A DNA stretch of 26,499 bases, from the NCBI GenBank assembly GCA_900544175.1, contig UQUN01000032.1:1-26499 (forward strand), in the 5' to 3' direction. The DNA comes from an uncultured Alistipes sp. GTDB taxonomy: Bacteria > Bacteroidota > Bacteroidia > Bacteroidales > UBA932. The translations under genes and the position numbers were made by a program. Below the pieces are notes generated by a model that worked only from the letters and a program-made list of their open reading frames with translations, made no database searches and was not told the origin of the DNA. Of this stretch, positions 14,485 to 23,038 are shown in pieces. How positions within the stretch are numbered: position 1 is the stretch's first letter; every line of letters starts with the position of its first letter.

Positions 14485-16995
14485 TCAACCGCATTTGCCG
14501 TGGCCGCAGTCCTGGCAGATCAGGCAGCCCTCCTGGTAGATGAGATTGGTCGAGCCGCACTTCTCGCATTTCTGGCCGGACTCGTCCTTGGTGCCGTTGG
14601 GGATGTACTGCTTCAGGGCGCGTTCCACTCCGTTCTTCCAGGTGTTGATGCTCTCGTCGTCGAGGTTGAGTCCCTTGACCAGGTTGAGGATGTCCACGAT
14701 GGGCATGCCGTTGCGGATAACGCCGGATATGAGCTTGGCATAGTTCCAGAATTCCTGGCGGAACATGTGGGAGATGCCTCCGAGGACTCCGGGATAGCCG
14801 TAGCGGTCAGTGTAGTGGAAGTCGTAGCGGCTGGCGCCGTCTTCGGTCTTCTCCTTGACGATACGGCCGGTGGTGATGGCGGTGGGGAGGTTGCGGGAGT
14901 CGTCCACCATACCGGTGAAGATCTCGTAGGGCTTGCCGTTCTGCTTGCCGACGAAGGCAATCCACTGCTCGTTGCCGTTCTTGAAGCGGATCACGTCGGC
15001 CTCGAGGGACTTGGGCCTCTTCTTGGGCTTGATGACTCCGGCTCCGTCCTTGGCCGATACGAGCACTCCGGTGCGGGAACCGTCGCGGTAGACGGTCACG
15101 CCCTTGCAGCCGGATTCCCAGGCGGTGCGGTAGACTTCGGCTACCATGTCCTCCTTGATGTCGTGGGGAAGGTTGACGGTAACGCTTATCGAGTGGTCCA
15201 CCCATTTCTGCATGCGGCCCTGCATCTTTACTTTAGCTACCCAGTCTATGTCGTTGGACGTAGCCTTGTTGTAGGGAGATTTCTTGACCAGTGCCTGTAT
15301 CTCCTCCTCGCTCATCTGCTTTACCTGCTCCACGTCGTAGCCGTTGACCGCGCACCATGTGAGGAAGTGGTGATGGAACACATAGTATTCCTCGAAGCAG
15401 TCCCCGTTCTCGTCCTTGAAAGCTACGACGGCGTTGAGGTCGTTGGGATTGACCTTGCGGCGTCTCTTGTAGAAGGGCAGGAAGACGGGCTCTATGCCGG
15501 AGGTGGTCTGGGTCATCAGGGAGGTCGTGCCGGTCGGGGCAATGGTGAGCATGGATATGTTGCGGCGACCGTAGCGGACCATATTGTCGTAGAGTTCCTC
15601 GTCCTCCTTGCGGATGCGGGCGATCATCGGGTTGTTCTCCTCGCGCTTGGCGTCGAAAATGGGGAAGGCGCCCCTCTCTTTGGCCATGGTTACGGAAGAA
15701 CCGTAGGCTGCGAGGGCCAGGGTCTTCTGTACCTTTACGGCGAAGTCTATGGACGCATCCGAGCCGTAGGTCAGGCCGAGGGCTGCGAGCATGTCGCCCT
15801 CTCCGGTGATGCCGAGTCCTGTACGGCGTCCTCCGAGGGACTTCTCGCGTATCTTGATCCAAAGCTCGTATTCAGTGCGTTTAACATCATCGTCCTCAGG
15901 GTCTTGTCTGATCTTATCGAGAATGGCCTCAATCTTTTCCATTTCTAAATCGATAAGGTCATCCATCAGCCTCATAGCCTTGGTTACATGTTGCTTGAAC
16001 AGCTCGAAATCAAACTCTGCCTGAGGTGTGAATGGATTATTGACATAGGAATAGAGATTTACGGCAATCAGTCTGCAGGAATCATACGGGCAGAGGGGTA
16101 TCTCTCCGCACGGGTTGGTGCTTATGGTCTTGTAGCCGAGATCGGCGTAGCAGTCGGGAATCGACTCGCGGATGACGGTGTCCCAGAAGAGGACTCCCGG
16201 CTCGGCTGACTGCCAGGCGTTGTGGATAATCTTCTTCCACAGAGCGGAGGCGTCAATCTCCTTGGTCACTTTCGGGTGGTCGGAATCGATAGGGTATTTC
16301 TGGACGTAGGGTTTGCCGCTCAGGGCGCAGCGCATGAACTCGTCGTCGATCCGGACGGAGACATTGGCTCCGGTCACCTTGCCTTTCTCGAGCTTGGCAT
16401 CGATGAAGTTTTCCGCATCGGGATGCTTTATGGAGATGGTGAGCATAAGGGCACCGCGGCGTCCGTCCTGGGCCACTTCGCGGGTAGAGTTGGAGTAGCG
16501 CTCCATGAACGGTACCACTCCGGTGGATGTAAGGGCGCTGTTGAGTACCGGACTGCCTGTGGGGCGGATGTGGGAGAGGTCGTGCCCTACTCCTCCGCGG
16601 CGTTTCATCAGCTGCACCTGCTCCTCGTCTATCTTCATTATGCCGCCATATGAGTCGGCCTCATGTCTGTTGCCGATGACGAAGCAGTTGGACAGGGAGG
16701 CTATCTGGTAGTTGTTGCCAATGCCAGCCATCGGGCCTCCCTGAGGGATGATGTACTTGAAGTCCCGGAGCAGCTCGTGAATTTCGGCTGCCGTCATAGG
16801 GTTGGGGTACTGCTGCTCGATCCTGGCGAATTCGTTTGCCAGACGCCAGTGCATCTGGTCGGGGGAGGTCTCGTACAAGTTGCCGAAGGAGTCCTTCATC
16901 GCATACTTGTTGATCCACACCGAGGCTGCAAGCTCGTCGCCGTGGAAATACTCCCTGCTTTCCCGCAGTGCTTCATCGTAAGTCTTGTTATCCAT
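14485..16995 (-). CDS. nrdJ: Adenosylcobalamin-dependent (class II) ribonucleotide reductase
   Basis: The 836-residue protein reduces ribonucleotides to deoxyribonucleotides using adenosylcobalamin to make the thiyl radical, without oxygen. It shows the redox cysteine in LSNCFVIGN (Cys104), the active-site STNPCGEIPL (Asn294, Cys296, Glu298), PTGTTSLMTQTTSGIEP in the barrel, and VYRDGSRTGVLVS near the C-terminal domain. A six-cysteine tail (Cys810, 813, 824, 827, 830, 835) resembles a zinc ribbon plus the usual reducible CxxxxC-type end. A TTG at 17034 would add 13 residues but falls in the promoter, so ATG 16995 is used. No cobalamin riboswitch is visible in the 97-bp upstream gap. Confidence 0.95.
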   Translation of the reverse strand: MDNKTYDEALRESREYFHGDELAASVWINKYAMKDSFGNLYETSPDQMHWRLANEFARIEQQYPNPMTAAEIHELLRDFKYIIPQGGPMAGIGNNYQIASLSNCFVIGNRHEADSYGGIMKIDEEQVQLMKRRGGVGHDLSHIRPTGSPVLNSALTSTGVVPFMERYSNSTREVAQDGRRGALMLTISIKHPDAENFIDAKLEKGKVTGANVSVRIDDEFMRCALSGKPYVQKYPIDSDHPKVTKEIDASALWKKIIHNAWQSAEPGVLFWDTVIRESIPDCYADLGYKTISTNPCGEIPLCPYDSCRLIAVNLYSYVNNPFTPQAEFDFELFKQHVTKAMRLMDDLIDLEMEKIEAILDKIRQDPEDDDVKRTEYELWIKIREKSLGGRRTGLGITGEGDMLAALGLTYGSDASIDFAVKVQKTLALAAYGSSVTMAKERGAFPIFDAKREENNPMIARIRKEDEELYDNMVRYGRRNISMLTIAPTGTTSLMTQTTSGIEPVFLPFYKRRRKVNPNDLNAVVAFKDENGDCFEEYYVFHHHFLTWCAVNGYDVEQVKQMSEEEIQALVKKSPYNKATSNDIDWVAKVKMQGRMQKWVDHSISVTVNLPHDIKEDMVAEVYRTAWESGCKGVTVYRDGSRTGVLVSAKDGAGVIKPKKRPKSLEADVIRFKNGNEQWIAFVGKQNGKPYEIFTGMVDDSRNLPTAITTGRIVKEKTEDGASRYDFHYTDRYGYPGVLGGISHMFRQEFWNYAKLISGVIRNGMPIVDILNLVKGLNLDDESINTWKNGVERALKQYIPNGTKDESGQKCEKCGSTNLIYQEGCLICQDCGHGKCG

Positions 16996-17005
16996 GCTGT
17001 TACGT

Positions 17006-17061
17006 ATTAGTTCTATGTCGAAAATGGTTTGCAAGTTAGAACTAATTCCGGCAGCGGCAAA
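17006..17061 (-). promoter_or_regulatory. nrdJ promoter flanked by a 10-bp inverted repeat
   Basis: On the minus strand TTTG (17061-17058), 19 bp, then TAACTTGC (17038-17031) fit the -33/-7 promoter with one imperfect -7. A perfect inverted repeat, ATTAGTTCTA (17006-17015) and TAGAACTAAT (17037-17046), straddles the start region with a 21-bp spacer, a plausible operator position. It does not resemble an NrdR box pair. Confidence 0.55.
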
Positions 17062-17092
17062 GCGGGGAATGGCTAAGTTATCAACGGAGTTT

Positions 17093-18100
17093 TTAACAGC
17101 AGTTGCGACAGCAGCTCTTGCAGTCTGTGAATTCGCCTCTTAGCCTCCTTTCGGTCAGGGTAGCCATCCGCTCTTTCAGTTCCGGGGAACCTATCTTGTC
17201 CAGTACGGCGTAGGCAAATGCCAACTGCTGAAGGACTTTTGCTTCTTTCAATGGTATTCCGCGGGAGCGCATGTAGAAGAGTTCATCCTCGTTGAGGCGG
17301 CCGTTGGTGGCTCCGTGCGAACACTTTACGTCGTCTGCATATATTTCCAGCTGTGGCTGGGCAAATGCGCGGGCATTGCGGTCGAGCAGAAGGTTGTGGC
17401 ATTCCTGGTAGGCCTCGGTCTTCTGGGCGTCCGGGAAGACATGGATAAGACCGGTAAATGCCGCTTTGGCATTGTTGTCGAGAATACCTTTGAACAGTTC
17501 GCTGCTGCGGCATTCGGGAACGTGGTGCAGGACCTTGAGGGTATTGGTGACGTTTTGGGTCCCGTCCACCAGATACAGTCCGCTGATATCGCAGTTTGCG
17601 TGTCTTCCGTCGAGACTGACGGTCAGGTCGTTGCTGATGGTTCCGCCGTGGATGGTGAGGATGACTGCCCTGAGAGAGGCCCCTTCGGCTATACGAATGG
17701 CATATCTGGTATTGTGTGTGGCTCTGTTGTGCTCATTCTGCATTATGACGATGTCTGCGGAGGCACCGGCCTCGAGGGTGATGTCTGTCTCTTCATCTGT
17801 GCGGAAAGGGTTCTCTGCGAAAGTATGTGAGCATAGAATCAGCCGTGCGCTGCTGCCTTCCCCGAAGTGGTAGGATGTCCTGGCGCTGATATCCTCGGGA
17901 TGTTTTTCCGTACGGATGCTGATGACCTGCAGGGCCTCGTCATAGATTTTCCCCTTTTCGAAACGGATGTCCAGCGGTCGGCCAGTACCCTGGACCCCGC
18001 CGTCAATCATGAATATCTGGCGGCTGCCCGGAAGAGGCACCTTGCAGCGGAAACCGCCTTCAATATTGTGCTCGGGGGCATAGATGTAATTCTCTGTCAT
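17093..18100 (-). CDS. sufD: Iron-sulfur assembly scaffold subunit SufD, short form
   Basis: The 335-residue protein carries the SufBD beta-helix core, with YADDVKCSHGATNGRLNEDELFYMRSRGI (the SufD histidine equivalent is His262) and a helical C-terminal part. With SufB and SufC it forms the cytosolic SufBC2D complex that builds Fe-S clusters. SufD proteins are usually well over 400 residues; the N-terminal helical domain is missing here, and only 15 bp separate its start from the sufC stop, so it is not a start-site error. The chain ends in five cysteines within nine residues (Cys327, 330, 331, 334, 335). Confidence 0.92.
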   Translation of the reverse strand: MTENYIYAPEHNIEGGFRCKVPLPGSRQIFMIDGGVQGTGRPLDIRFEKGKIYDEALQVISIRTEKHPEDISARTSYHFGEGSSARLILCSHTFAENPFRTDEETDITLEAGASADIVIMQNEHNRATHNTRYAIRIAEGASLRAVILTIHGGTISNDLTVSLDGRHANCDISGLYLVDGTQNVTNTLKVLHHVPECRSSELFKGILDNNAKAAFTGLIHVFPDAQKTEAYQECHNLLLDRNARAFAQPQLEIYADDVKCSHGATNGRLNEDELFYMRSRGIPLKEAKVLQQLAFAYAVLDKIGSPELKERMATLTERRLRGEFTDCKSCCRNCC

Positions 18101-18115
18101 TGTCCTGCCTCCCGC

Positions 18116-18877
<762 letters not shown>

Positions 18878-18901
18878 AATCTTTCTGTTCTGTGTGGAAT
18901 G

Positions 18902-18909
18902 CAAAAATA
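18902..18909 (-). promoter_or_regulatory. Candidate internal promoter before sufC
   Basis: TATTTTTG on the minus strand matches TAnnTTTG, 24 bp before the sufC ATG, in the 70-bp gap after pnuC. It would let sufCD be expressed apart from sufB-pnuC. No -33 TTTG is clear. Confidence 0.45.
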
Positions 18910-18947
18910 CAATAATTTCCGAATTGCCATGCTCCCTTATTGTCAGG

Positions 18948-19577
18948 TCATGCCTTTTCGCGATACAGACGCCACCAGTTGGTGATAGAGGCGGCTCCGT
19001 TGATAAGATATAGGACGGAAATGATAGGCATGAAGATGTGTCCGACTGAAAGATGCAGGGCAATCTGTGTGATGTTGACGGCTATCCAGGCTATCCAGCA
19101 GTCCCATTTCTTGAGGGCGGCAAGGAACTGGGCCACAAGGATGAGCGTTGTCACGCAGGCATCCAGATAGGGGATGGGGTCGTGGGTGAGGGTCTCTAAA
19201 AGCCAGCCCCAGAACCAGCCGAGCAGGAAGATGGCGGCCACGGCCATGGCTCTCTGCGGCCAGGTAAGCATCGATACTTTGAGCGACTTGCCGTCTTTCA
19301 CGCTGACCTCATCCGGTTTCGGGTGAGTCCACCGGTAGTGGCCGAGAATGTTGATGCACAGCGAGACCGGCTGCAGCAGCATGTTGGCCCACAGGTCCTT
19401 GTTCCAGAACATCAGGAAGAGCAGGACGGAATACAGGTAGCCTACCCAGAAGTTGTACTTGCTGTTGCGACCAGCCAGGAACACGCAGACAAGTCCGGTC
19501 AGTGATGTGATGAGGTCAATCAGCAGTACCGGAGTATCTCCGTTGAAAGTGAAGAGTGTATAATTCAGCCAGTCCAT
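18948..19577 (-). CDS. PnuC-family vitamin (nicotinamide riboside-type) transporter
   Basis: The 209-residue membrane protein has about seven hydrophobic segments and the family's characteristic VGYLYSVLLFLMFWNKDLWANM followed by NILGHYRW (about residues 46-83). PnuC proteins move nicotinamide riboside by facilitated diffusion; close relatives take thiamine (PnuT) or riboflavin (PnuX), and the substrate cannot be read from the sequence with confidence. No TPP or FMN riboswitch is seen. It starts 15 bp after sufB and lies before sufC, so it is embedded in the suf operon. Confidence 0.88.
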   Translation of the reverse strand: MDWLNYTLFTFNGDTPVLLIDLITSLTGLVCVFLAGRNSKYNFWVGYLYSVLLFLMFWNKDLWANMLLQPVSLCINILGHYRWTHPKPDEVSVKDGKSLKVSMLTWPQRAMAVAAIFLLGWFWGWLLETLTHDPIPYLDACVTTLILVAQFLAALKKWDCWIAWIAVNITQIALHLSVGHIFMPIISVLYLINGAASITNWWRLYREKA

Positions 19578-19592
19578 AACGCACCGGGACCG

Positions 19593-21029
19593 TTATCCGA
19601 CACTGCCCTCGAGGGAGACTTCGAGCAGTTTCTGGGCCTCTACGGCAAACTCCATGGGCAGCTTGTTGATGACCTCCTTGGTGTAGCCGCCTATGATAAG
19701 ACCTACGGCTCCTTCTTCGGGAATGCCTCTCTGGCGGCAGTAGAAAAGCTGGTCCTCGCTGATCTTGGAGGTGGTGGCCTCGTGCTCCGTTATGGCAGTG
19801 GGATTCTGGTTCTCCACTACGGGAAATGTGTGGGCCCCGCATTTGTCCCCGAGCAGGAGGGAGTCGCACTGGGAGTAGTTGCGGGCGTTCTCGGCCCCCG
19901 GCAGGATCTTGACCAGACCGCGGTAGCTGTTCTGGCTGTGGCCGGCGGAGATGCCCTTGCTGATGATGCGGCTGTGGGTGTTCCGCCCGATGTGGATCAT
20001 CTTGGTGCCGGTGTCAGCCTGCTGGTAATTGTTTGTCACGGCCACGGAGTAGAATTCCGAGACGGAATTGTCGCCTTTCAGTATGGTGCTGGGGTATTTC
20101 CAGGTAATGGCCGAGCCGGTCTCTACCTGGGTCCAGAAGAGCTTGCTGTTCACTCCCTTGCAGATTCCTCTCTTGGTGACGAAGTTGAATATGCCGCCCC
20201 GTCCCTGCGCATCGCCGGGATACCAGTTCTGGACGGTGGAGTATTTGACCTCGGCATTGTCCAGCACTACTATCTCCACTACTGCGGCATGCAGCTGGTT
20301 CTCGTCCCTCATGGGGGCTGTGCAGCCTTCGAGGTAGCTTACGTATGACCCTTCGTCGGCTACGATGAGGGTCCTCTCGAACTGGCCGGTGCCCCTGGCG
20401 TTGATGCGGAAATAGCTGGACAGCTCCATCGGGCAATGTACCCCCTTGGGGATGTAGCAGAAGGAGCCGTCGGAGAATACTGCGGAGTTGAGGGCTGCGT
20501 AGTAGTTGTCGCCGTAGGGTACTACGGATGCCAGGTATTTGCGGACCAGGTCGGGATAGTCCCGGACGGCCTCGGAGAAGGAGCAGAAGATGATGCCTTT
20601 CTCGGCCAGCGACTCGCGGAAGGTGGTCTTCACCGATACGGAGTCGAATACGGCATCCACGGCGGTTCCGGCCAGTACGCTCCTCTCATGCAGGGGAATG
20701 CCTAACTTGTCGAAGGTGGCCATCAGCTCTGGGTCTATCTCTTTTTTCTCAGGCGTTTTTTTTGGGGCAGCGAAATAGATGATGTCCTGGAAGTCTATCT
20801 CCGGGATGTCTAAATGCGCCCACGTCGGCATTTCCATGGTCAGCCACTTGCGGTAAGCTTTCAGACGGAAGTCCAGAAGCCACTGCGGCTCACCCTTCTT
20901 CTCCGATATCAGCCTGATGATATCCTCGTTAAGCCCTTTTGGAATGAATTCCTGCTCCACCTGAGTCTCGAAACCGTGCTTGTACTCGGTGGAGCCTATA
21001 TTTTTCAGTATATCTTCTTTCTCGCTCAT
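19593..21029 (-). CDS. sufB: Iron-sulfur assembly scaffold subunit SufB
   Basis: The 478-residue protein has the full SufB pattern: the N-terminal helical domain, the PMELSSYFRINARGTGQFER region (about 200-219), the long beta-helix, Cys388 in NYSQCDSLLLGDKCGAH (the cysteine shown in E. coli to be essential for cluster assembly) and TEHEATTSKI (His416, Glu417) near the SufD interface. It receives sulfur and forms the nascent cluster with SufC and SufD. ATG 21029 is preferred over the longer form because it gives the usual MSEKE-type start. It opens the operon sufB-pnuC-sufC-sufD; sulfur donors (SufS, SufE/U) are not in the window. Confidence 0.96.
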   Translation of the reverse strand: MSEKEDILKNIGSTEYKHGFETQVEQEFIPKGLNEDIIRLISEKKGEPQWLLDFRLKAYRKWLTMEMPTWAHLDIPEIDFQDIIYFAAPKKTPEKKEIDPELMATFDKLGIPLHERSVLAGTAVDAVFDSVSVKTTFRESLAEKGIIFCSFSEAVRDYPDLVRKYLASVVPYGDNYYAALNSAVFSDGSFCYIPKGVHCPMELSSYFRINARGTGQFERTLIVADEGSYVSYLEGCTAPMRDENQLHAAVVEIVVLDNAEVKYSTVQNWYPGDAQGRGGIFNFVTKRGICKGVNSKLFWTQVETGSAITWKYPSTILKGDNSVSEFYSVAVTNNYQQADTGTKMIHIGRNTHSRIISKGISAGHSQNSYRGLVKILPGAENARNYSQCDSLLLGDKCGAHTFPVVENQNPTAITEHEATTSKISEDQLFYCRQRGIPEEGAVGLIIGGYTKEVINKLPMEFAVEAQKLLEVSLEGSVG

Positions 21030-21062
21030 AATCAATCCTTGCTTATTGCAAAAGTCGGACCG

Positions 21063-21091
21063 CAAAGATGATGATTTTTTCGCTATCTTTG
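21063..21091. promoter_or_regulatory. Divergent promoter region, suf operon and small membrane protein
   Basis: On the plus strand TATCTTTG (21084-21091) matches TAnnTTTG, 27 bp before the ATG at 21118. On the minus strand CATCTTTG (21070-21063) matches with one change, 34 bp before sufB. The two face away from each other and could share regulation. Confidence 0.4.
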
Positions 21092-21117
21092 AAGCGTTAA
21101 CCTTAAAATGTCGTTAT

Positions 21118-21639
21118 ATGAAAAAAGTCCTTTTTGTCTTATCCGTTCTGATTATGATGTCTCTCAGAGCTGCTGCCCAGCATATACCGCAAGATGCGAC
21201 TTTATATTATAAAGCCGGCAACGTCTACACCACCGATGGCGACATCAAGCTGACCAAAGCCAACGCCCTGAACTATTTCCCGCTTCTGGACGACTACGAA
21301 AACTATTGGCTTAAAGGCAAGAGACTCTTCACTGCCGGTATTGTGGTCAGTTCTGTCGGAGCGGGTCTGGCTTTGGGTGGCTATCTTTTCGATGTCGTCA
21401 ACTTTTCATTTTTCTGGGAAAATGATCCGGAGGCTCCTCAGATGTATGTCCCCATTCTGTCATTTGCCGGATGGATTTTCGGAGGAGCAATGTTAGTGGC
21501 TAGCGTGCCTTTATATTGGGTCGGTACGGTAAAGCTGAAGAAGGCTGCGGCAGCAGGAGGACCCAAAGGCCTGGCATTTGAACCGGAACTGTCCTTCGTC
21601 ACTCAGTCAGGCGGCATCGGCCTCGCCATCAACTTCTGA
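21118..21639 (+). CDS. Small secreted or membrane protein of unknown function
   Basis: The 173-residue product starts with a signal peptide (MKKVLFVLSVLIMMSLRAAAQ). About 50 polar residues follow, containing YYKAGNVYTTDGDIKLT, then two hydrophobic segments (about 76-101 and 115-141) rich in glycine, with a charged C-terminus. It resembles the many Bacteroidales hypothetical proteins with a signal peptide and two helices after a short N-terminal domain, but no function is known to me. The frame is open upstream to 20980, overlapping sufB, and that part is discarded. It diverges from the suf operon and converges on the TlpA-like gene. Confidence 0.75.
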   Translation: MKKVLFVLSVLIMMSLRAAAQHIPQDATLYYKAGNVYTTDGDIKLTKANALNYFPLLDDYENYWLKGKRLFTAGIVVSSVGAGLALGGYLFDVVNFSFFWENDPEAPQMYVPILSFAGWIFGGAMLVASVPLYWVGTVKLKKAAAAGGPKGLAFEPELSFVTQSGGIGLAINF

Positions 21640-21705
21640 CAAGATTCAAACTGCCGCTTTGCCATGCAAGCAGAATGACACAGCCGATGCCGGCTCATTC
21701 AGAAA

Positions 21706-22935
21706 TCAGTCGAGATGCTCCTGCAGGTAGCTTCTGACAGAGGCGATGTCCGTGACCTTTTCAACGATACGTCCGTCACTGCCGATAAGGAAGATACCTC
21801 CACCGCCACCGGCAATATCGTAAAGTTCCCAGATGCCCTCGGCTCTGTCCAGGTCGTAGAGCTGAATCCAGGGATACCCGTCACTCTCTATTGCATGGCG
21901 CATGTCGTCCAAAGAGCCGAATTCTCCGGCCACGCCTATCACTGTAAAACCTTTGTCCTTATACTGCTCATAGACAGGTATCAGCTCTATGGAATGCTTC
22001 CTGCACGGCGCACACCAGGATGCCCAGCAGTCCAATACGGCTATTTTACCCTCAATCAGCTCTGAAAGCGTATGCCTGTCTCCGTCTAAAGCCGGCGCGC
22101 TGAAATCCGGAGCCGGCATACCGGGACGAACCCGCTCTATAGCCGCCAGTTCTGCCTCAACGCCGCTTATCATATCATTGCCTGGGAACTTCTTCTTATA
22201 CTCTTCCATCAGACTGAGACAAGATGCGTCTATGGAATCTATCGTGCCGGACTTATACAGTTGTATCTGATATGATATGTCACCCGTCAGCTCCTCCAGA
22301 CCGGCAAGCGTCTTGTGTGTGCGCATCCTCTCAGCCTTCCATTGCGGATAGTCCGAAGATGCCTTTATGCTGTCATAAACCTCATTGACCCTGTCATACA
22401 TGGCCATTACAGCCCTTTCTCCCTCAGATCCTTCCTCAGGCCAGCCATCTTCTCCGTAATGTTCCGCTATCCAAAGATCAATCATATAGTCCATGCTGTC
22501 GACAACATCATAACCCTCAGATTGTTTTCTACTATACAGATACATCTCCTCATTGTCACTGCTTCCGCTTACCACGGCATTTGCCATTCTGTACTTGGTG
22601 CTGAACTGAAAATGCAGAGGAGCTCTGTCCGAGAGCAGTTTGAAGACCTGAAATGAGCCATCTGAGAAATCAGTCTCGAAAATCATATTGTATCTCCTCG
22701 ACACAGAATCCTGGAAAGACATGTAGAAAGAGCCCTTGTCCAGTCTGTCGTAAGCGACCGGCTCGTCAAAACGTGGATCCGCACCGTCTCTGTAGATAAG
22801 TACCAGCGAGCTGTCCGGATAAAAATCCGCGCCCTCACCGCTGACATTGACAGTATATACCTTGGAGTTCTCGCAGGATGCGGCCATGAGCATCGCCTCC
22901 GCCGCGCAGAATAGCATCTTAATAGTCTTTTTCAT
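21706..22935 (-). CDS. TlpA-like thioredoxin-fold lipoprotein (DUF4369-type N-terminus)
   Basis: The 409-residue protein has a lipoprotein signal ending AAS-Cys21. Its N-terminal part (about 22-130) looks like the DUF4369 domain of Bacteroidales disulfide proteins, a helical linker follows, and a C-terminal TlpA domain (about 275-409) carries LDCWASWCAPCRKHS (Cys308 and Cys311). It would reduce or shuffle disulfides in the periplasm, or serve in stress response. The loop that normally holds the cis-proline reads DIAGGGGGIFLI, with a glycine run instead. ATG 22935 gives a proper signal peptide; the longer frame does not. It is alone on its strand here. Confidence 0.9.
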   Translation of the reverse strand: MKKTIKMLFCAAEAMLMAASCENSKVYTVNVSGEGADFYPDSSLVLIYRDGADPRFDEPVAYDRLDKGSFYMSFQDSVSRRYNMIFETDFSDGSFQVFKLLSDRAPLHFQFSTKYRMANAVVSGSSDNEEMYLYSRKQSEGYDVVDSMDYMIDLWIAEHYGEDGWPEEGSEGERAVMAMYDRVNEVYDSIKASSDYPQWKAERMRTHKTLAGLEELTGDISYQIQLYKSGTIDSIDASCLSLMEEYKKKFPGNDMISGVEAELAAIERVRPGMPAPDFSAPALDGDRHTLSELIEGKIAVLDCWASWCAPCRKHSIELIPVYEQYKDKGFTVIGVAGEFGSLDDMRHAIESDGYPWIQLYDLDRAEGIWELYDIAGGGGGIFLIGSDGRIVEKVTDIASVRSYLQEHLD

Positions 22936-23008
22936 AAAGAAAGAATTTAAATTTCTGCTAATATAGTGCAAAAACAATGAGATTGATGTCCGCTGCGGAT
23001 TTTTTTGC

Positions 23009-23016
23009 TACCTTAG
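23009..23016 (+). promoter_or_regulatory. Candidate -7 element of the ThiL-like gene
   Basis: TACCTTAG is one change from TAnnTTTG and lies 22 bp before the ATG at 23039. TTG at 22983-22985 is a weak -33. Confidence 0.4.
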
Positions 23017-23038
23017 CGGAGTTTAGATTTACAGGACA

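Noticed and set aside
14473..15948. A 491-codon plus-strand frame opposite nrdJ.
   Set aside because: Long but antisense to the highly conserved ribonucleotide reductase; its valine- and glycine-rich translation is the usual shadow of GC-rich codons.
17037..17092. Possible cobalamin riboswitch before nrdJ.
   Set aside because: The whole gap is only 97 bp, too short for the full aptamer, and no B12-box-like sequence is seen.
18878..19063. A 62-codon N-terminal extension of SufC that would overlap pnuC.
   Set aside because: SufC normally begins at the equivalent of MTENKILLDI, and a -7 element lies within the extension.
21640..21705. Hairpin AGCCG-ATGC-CGGCT between convergent genes as a terminator.
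   Set aside because: The stem is only 5 bp and no T tract follows on either strand.
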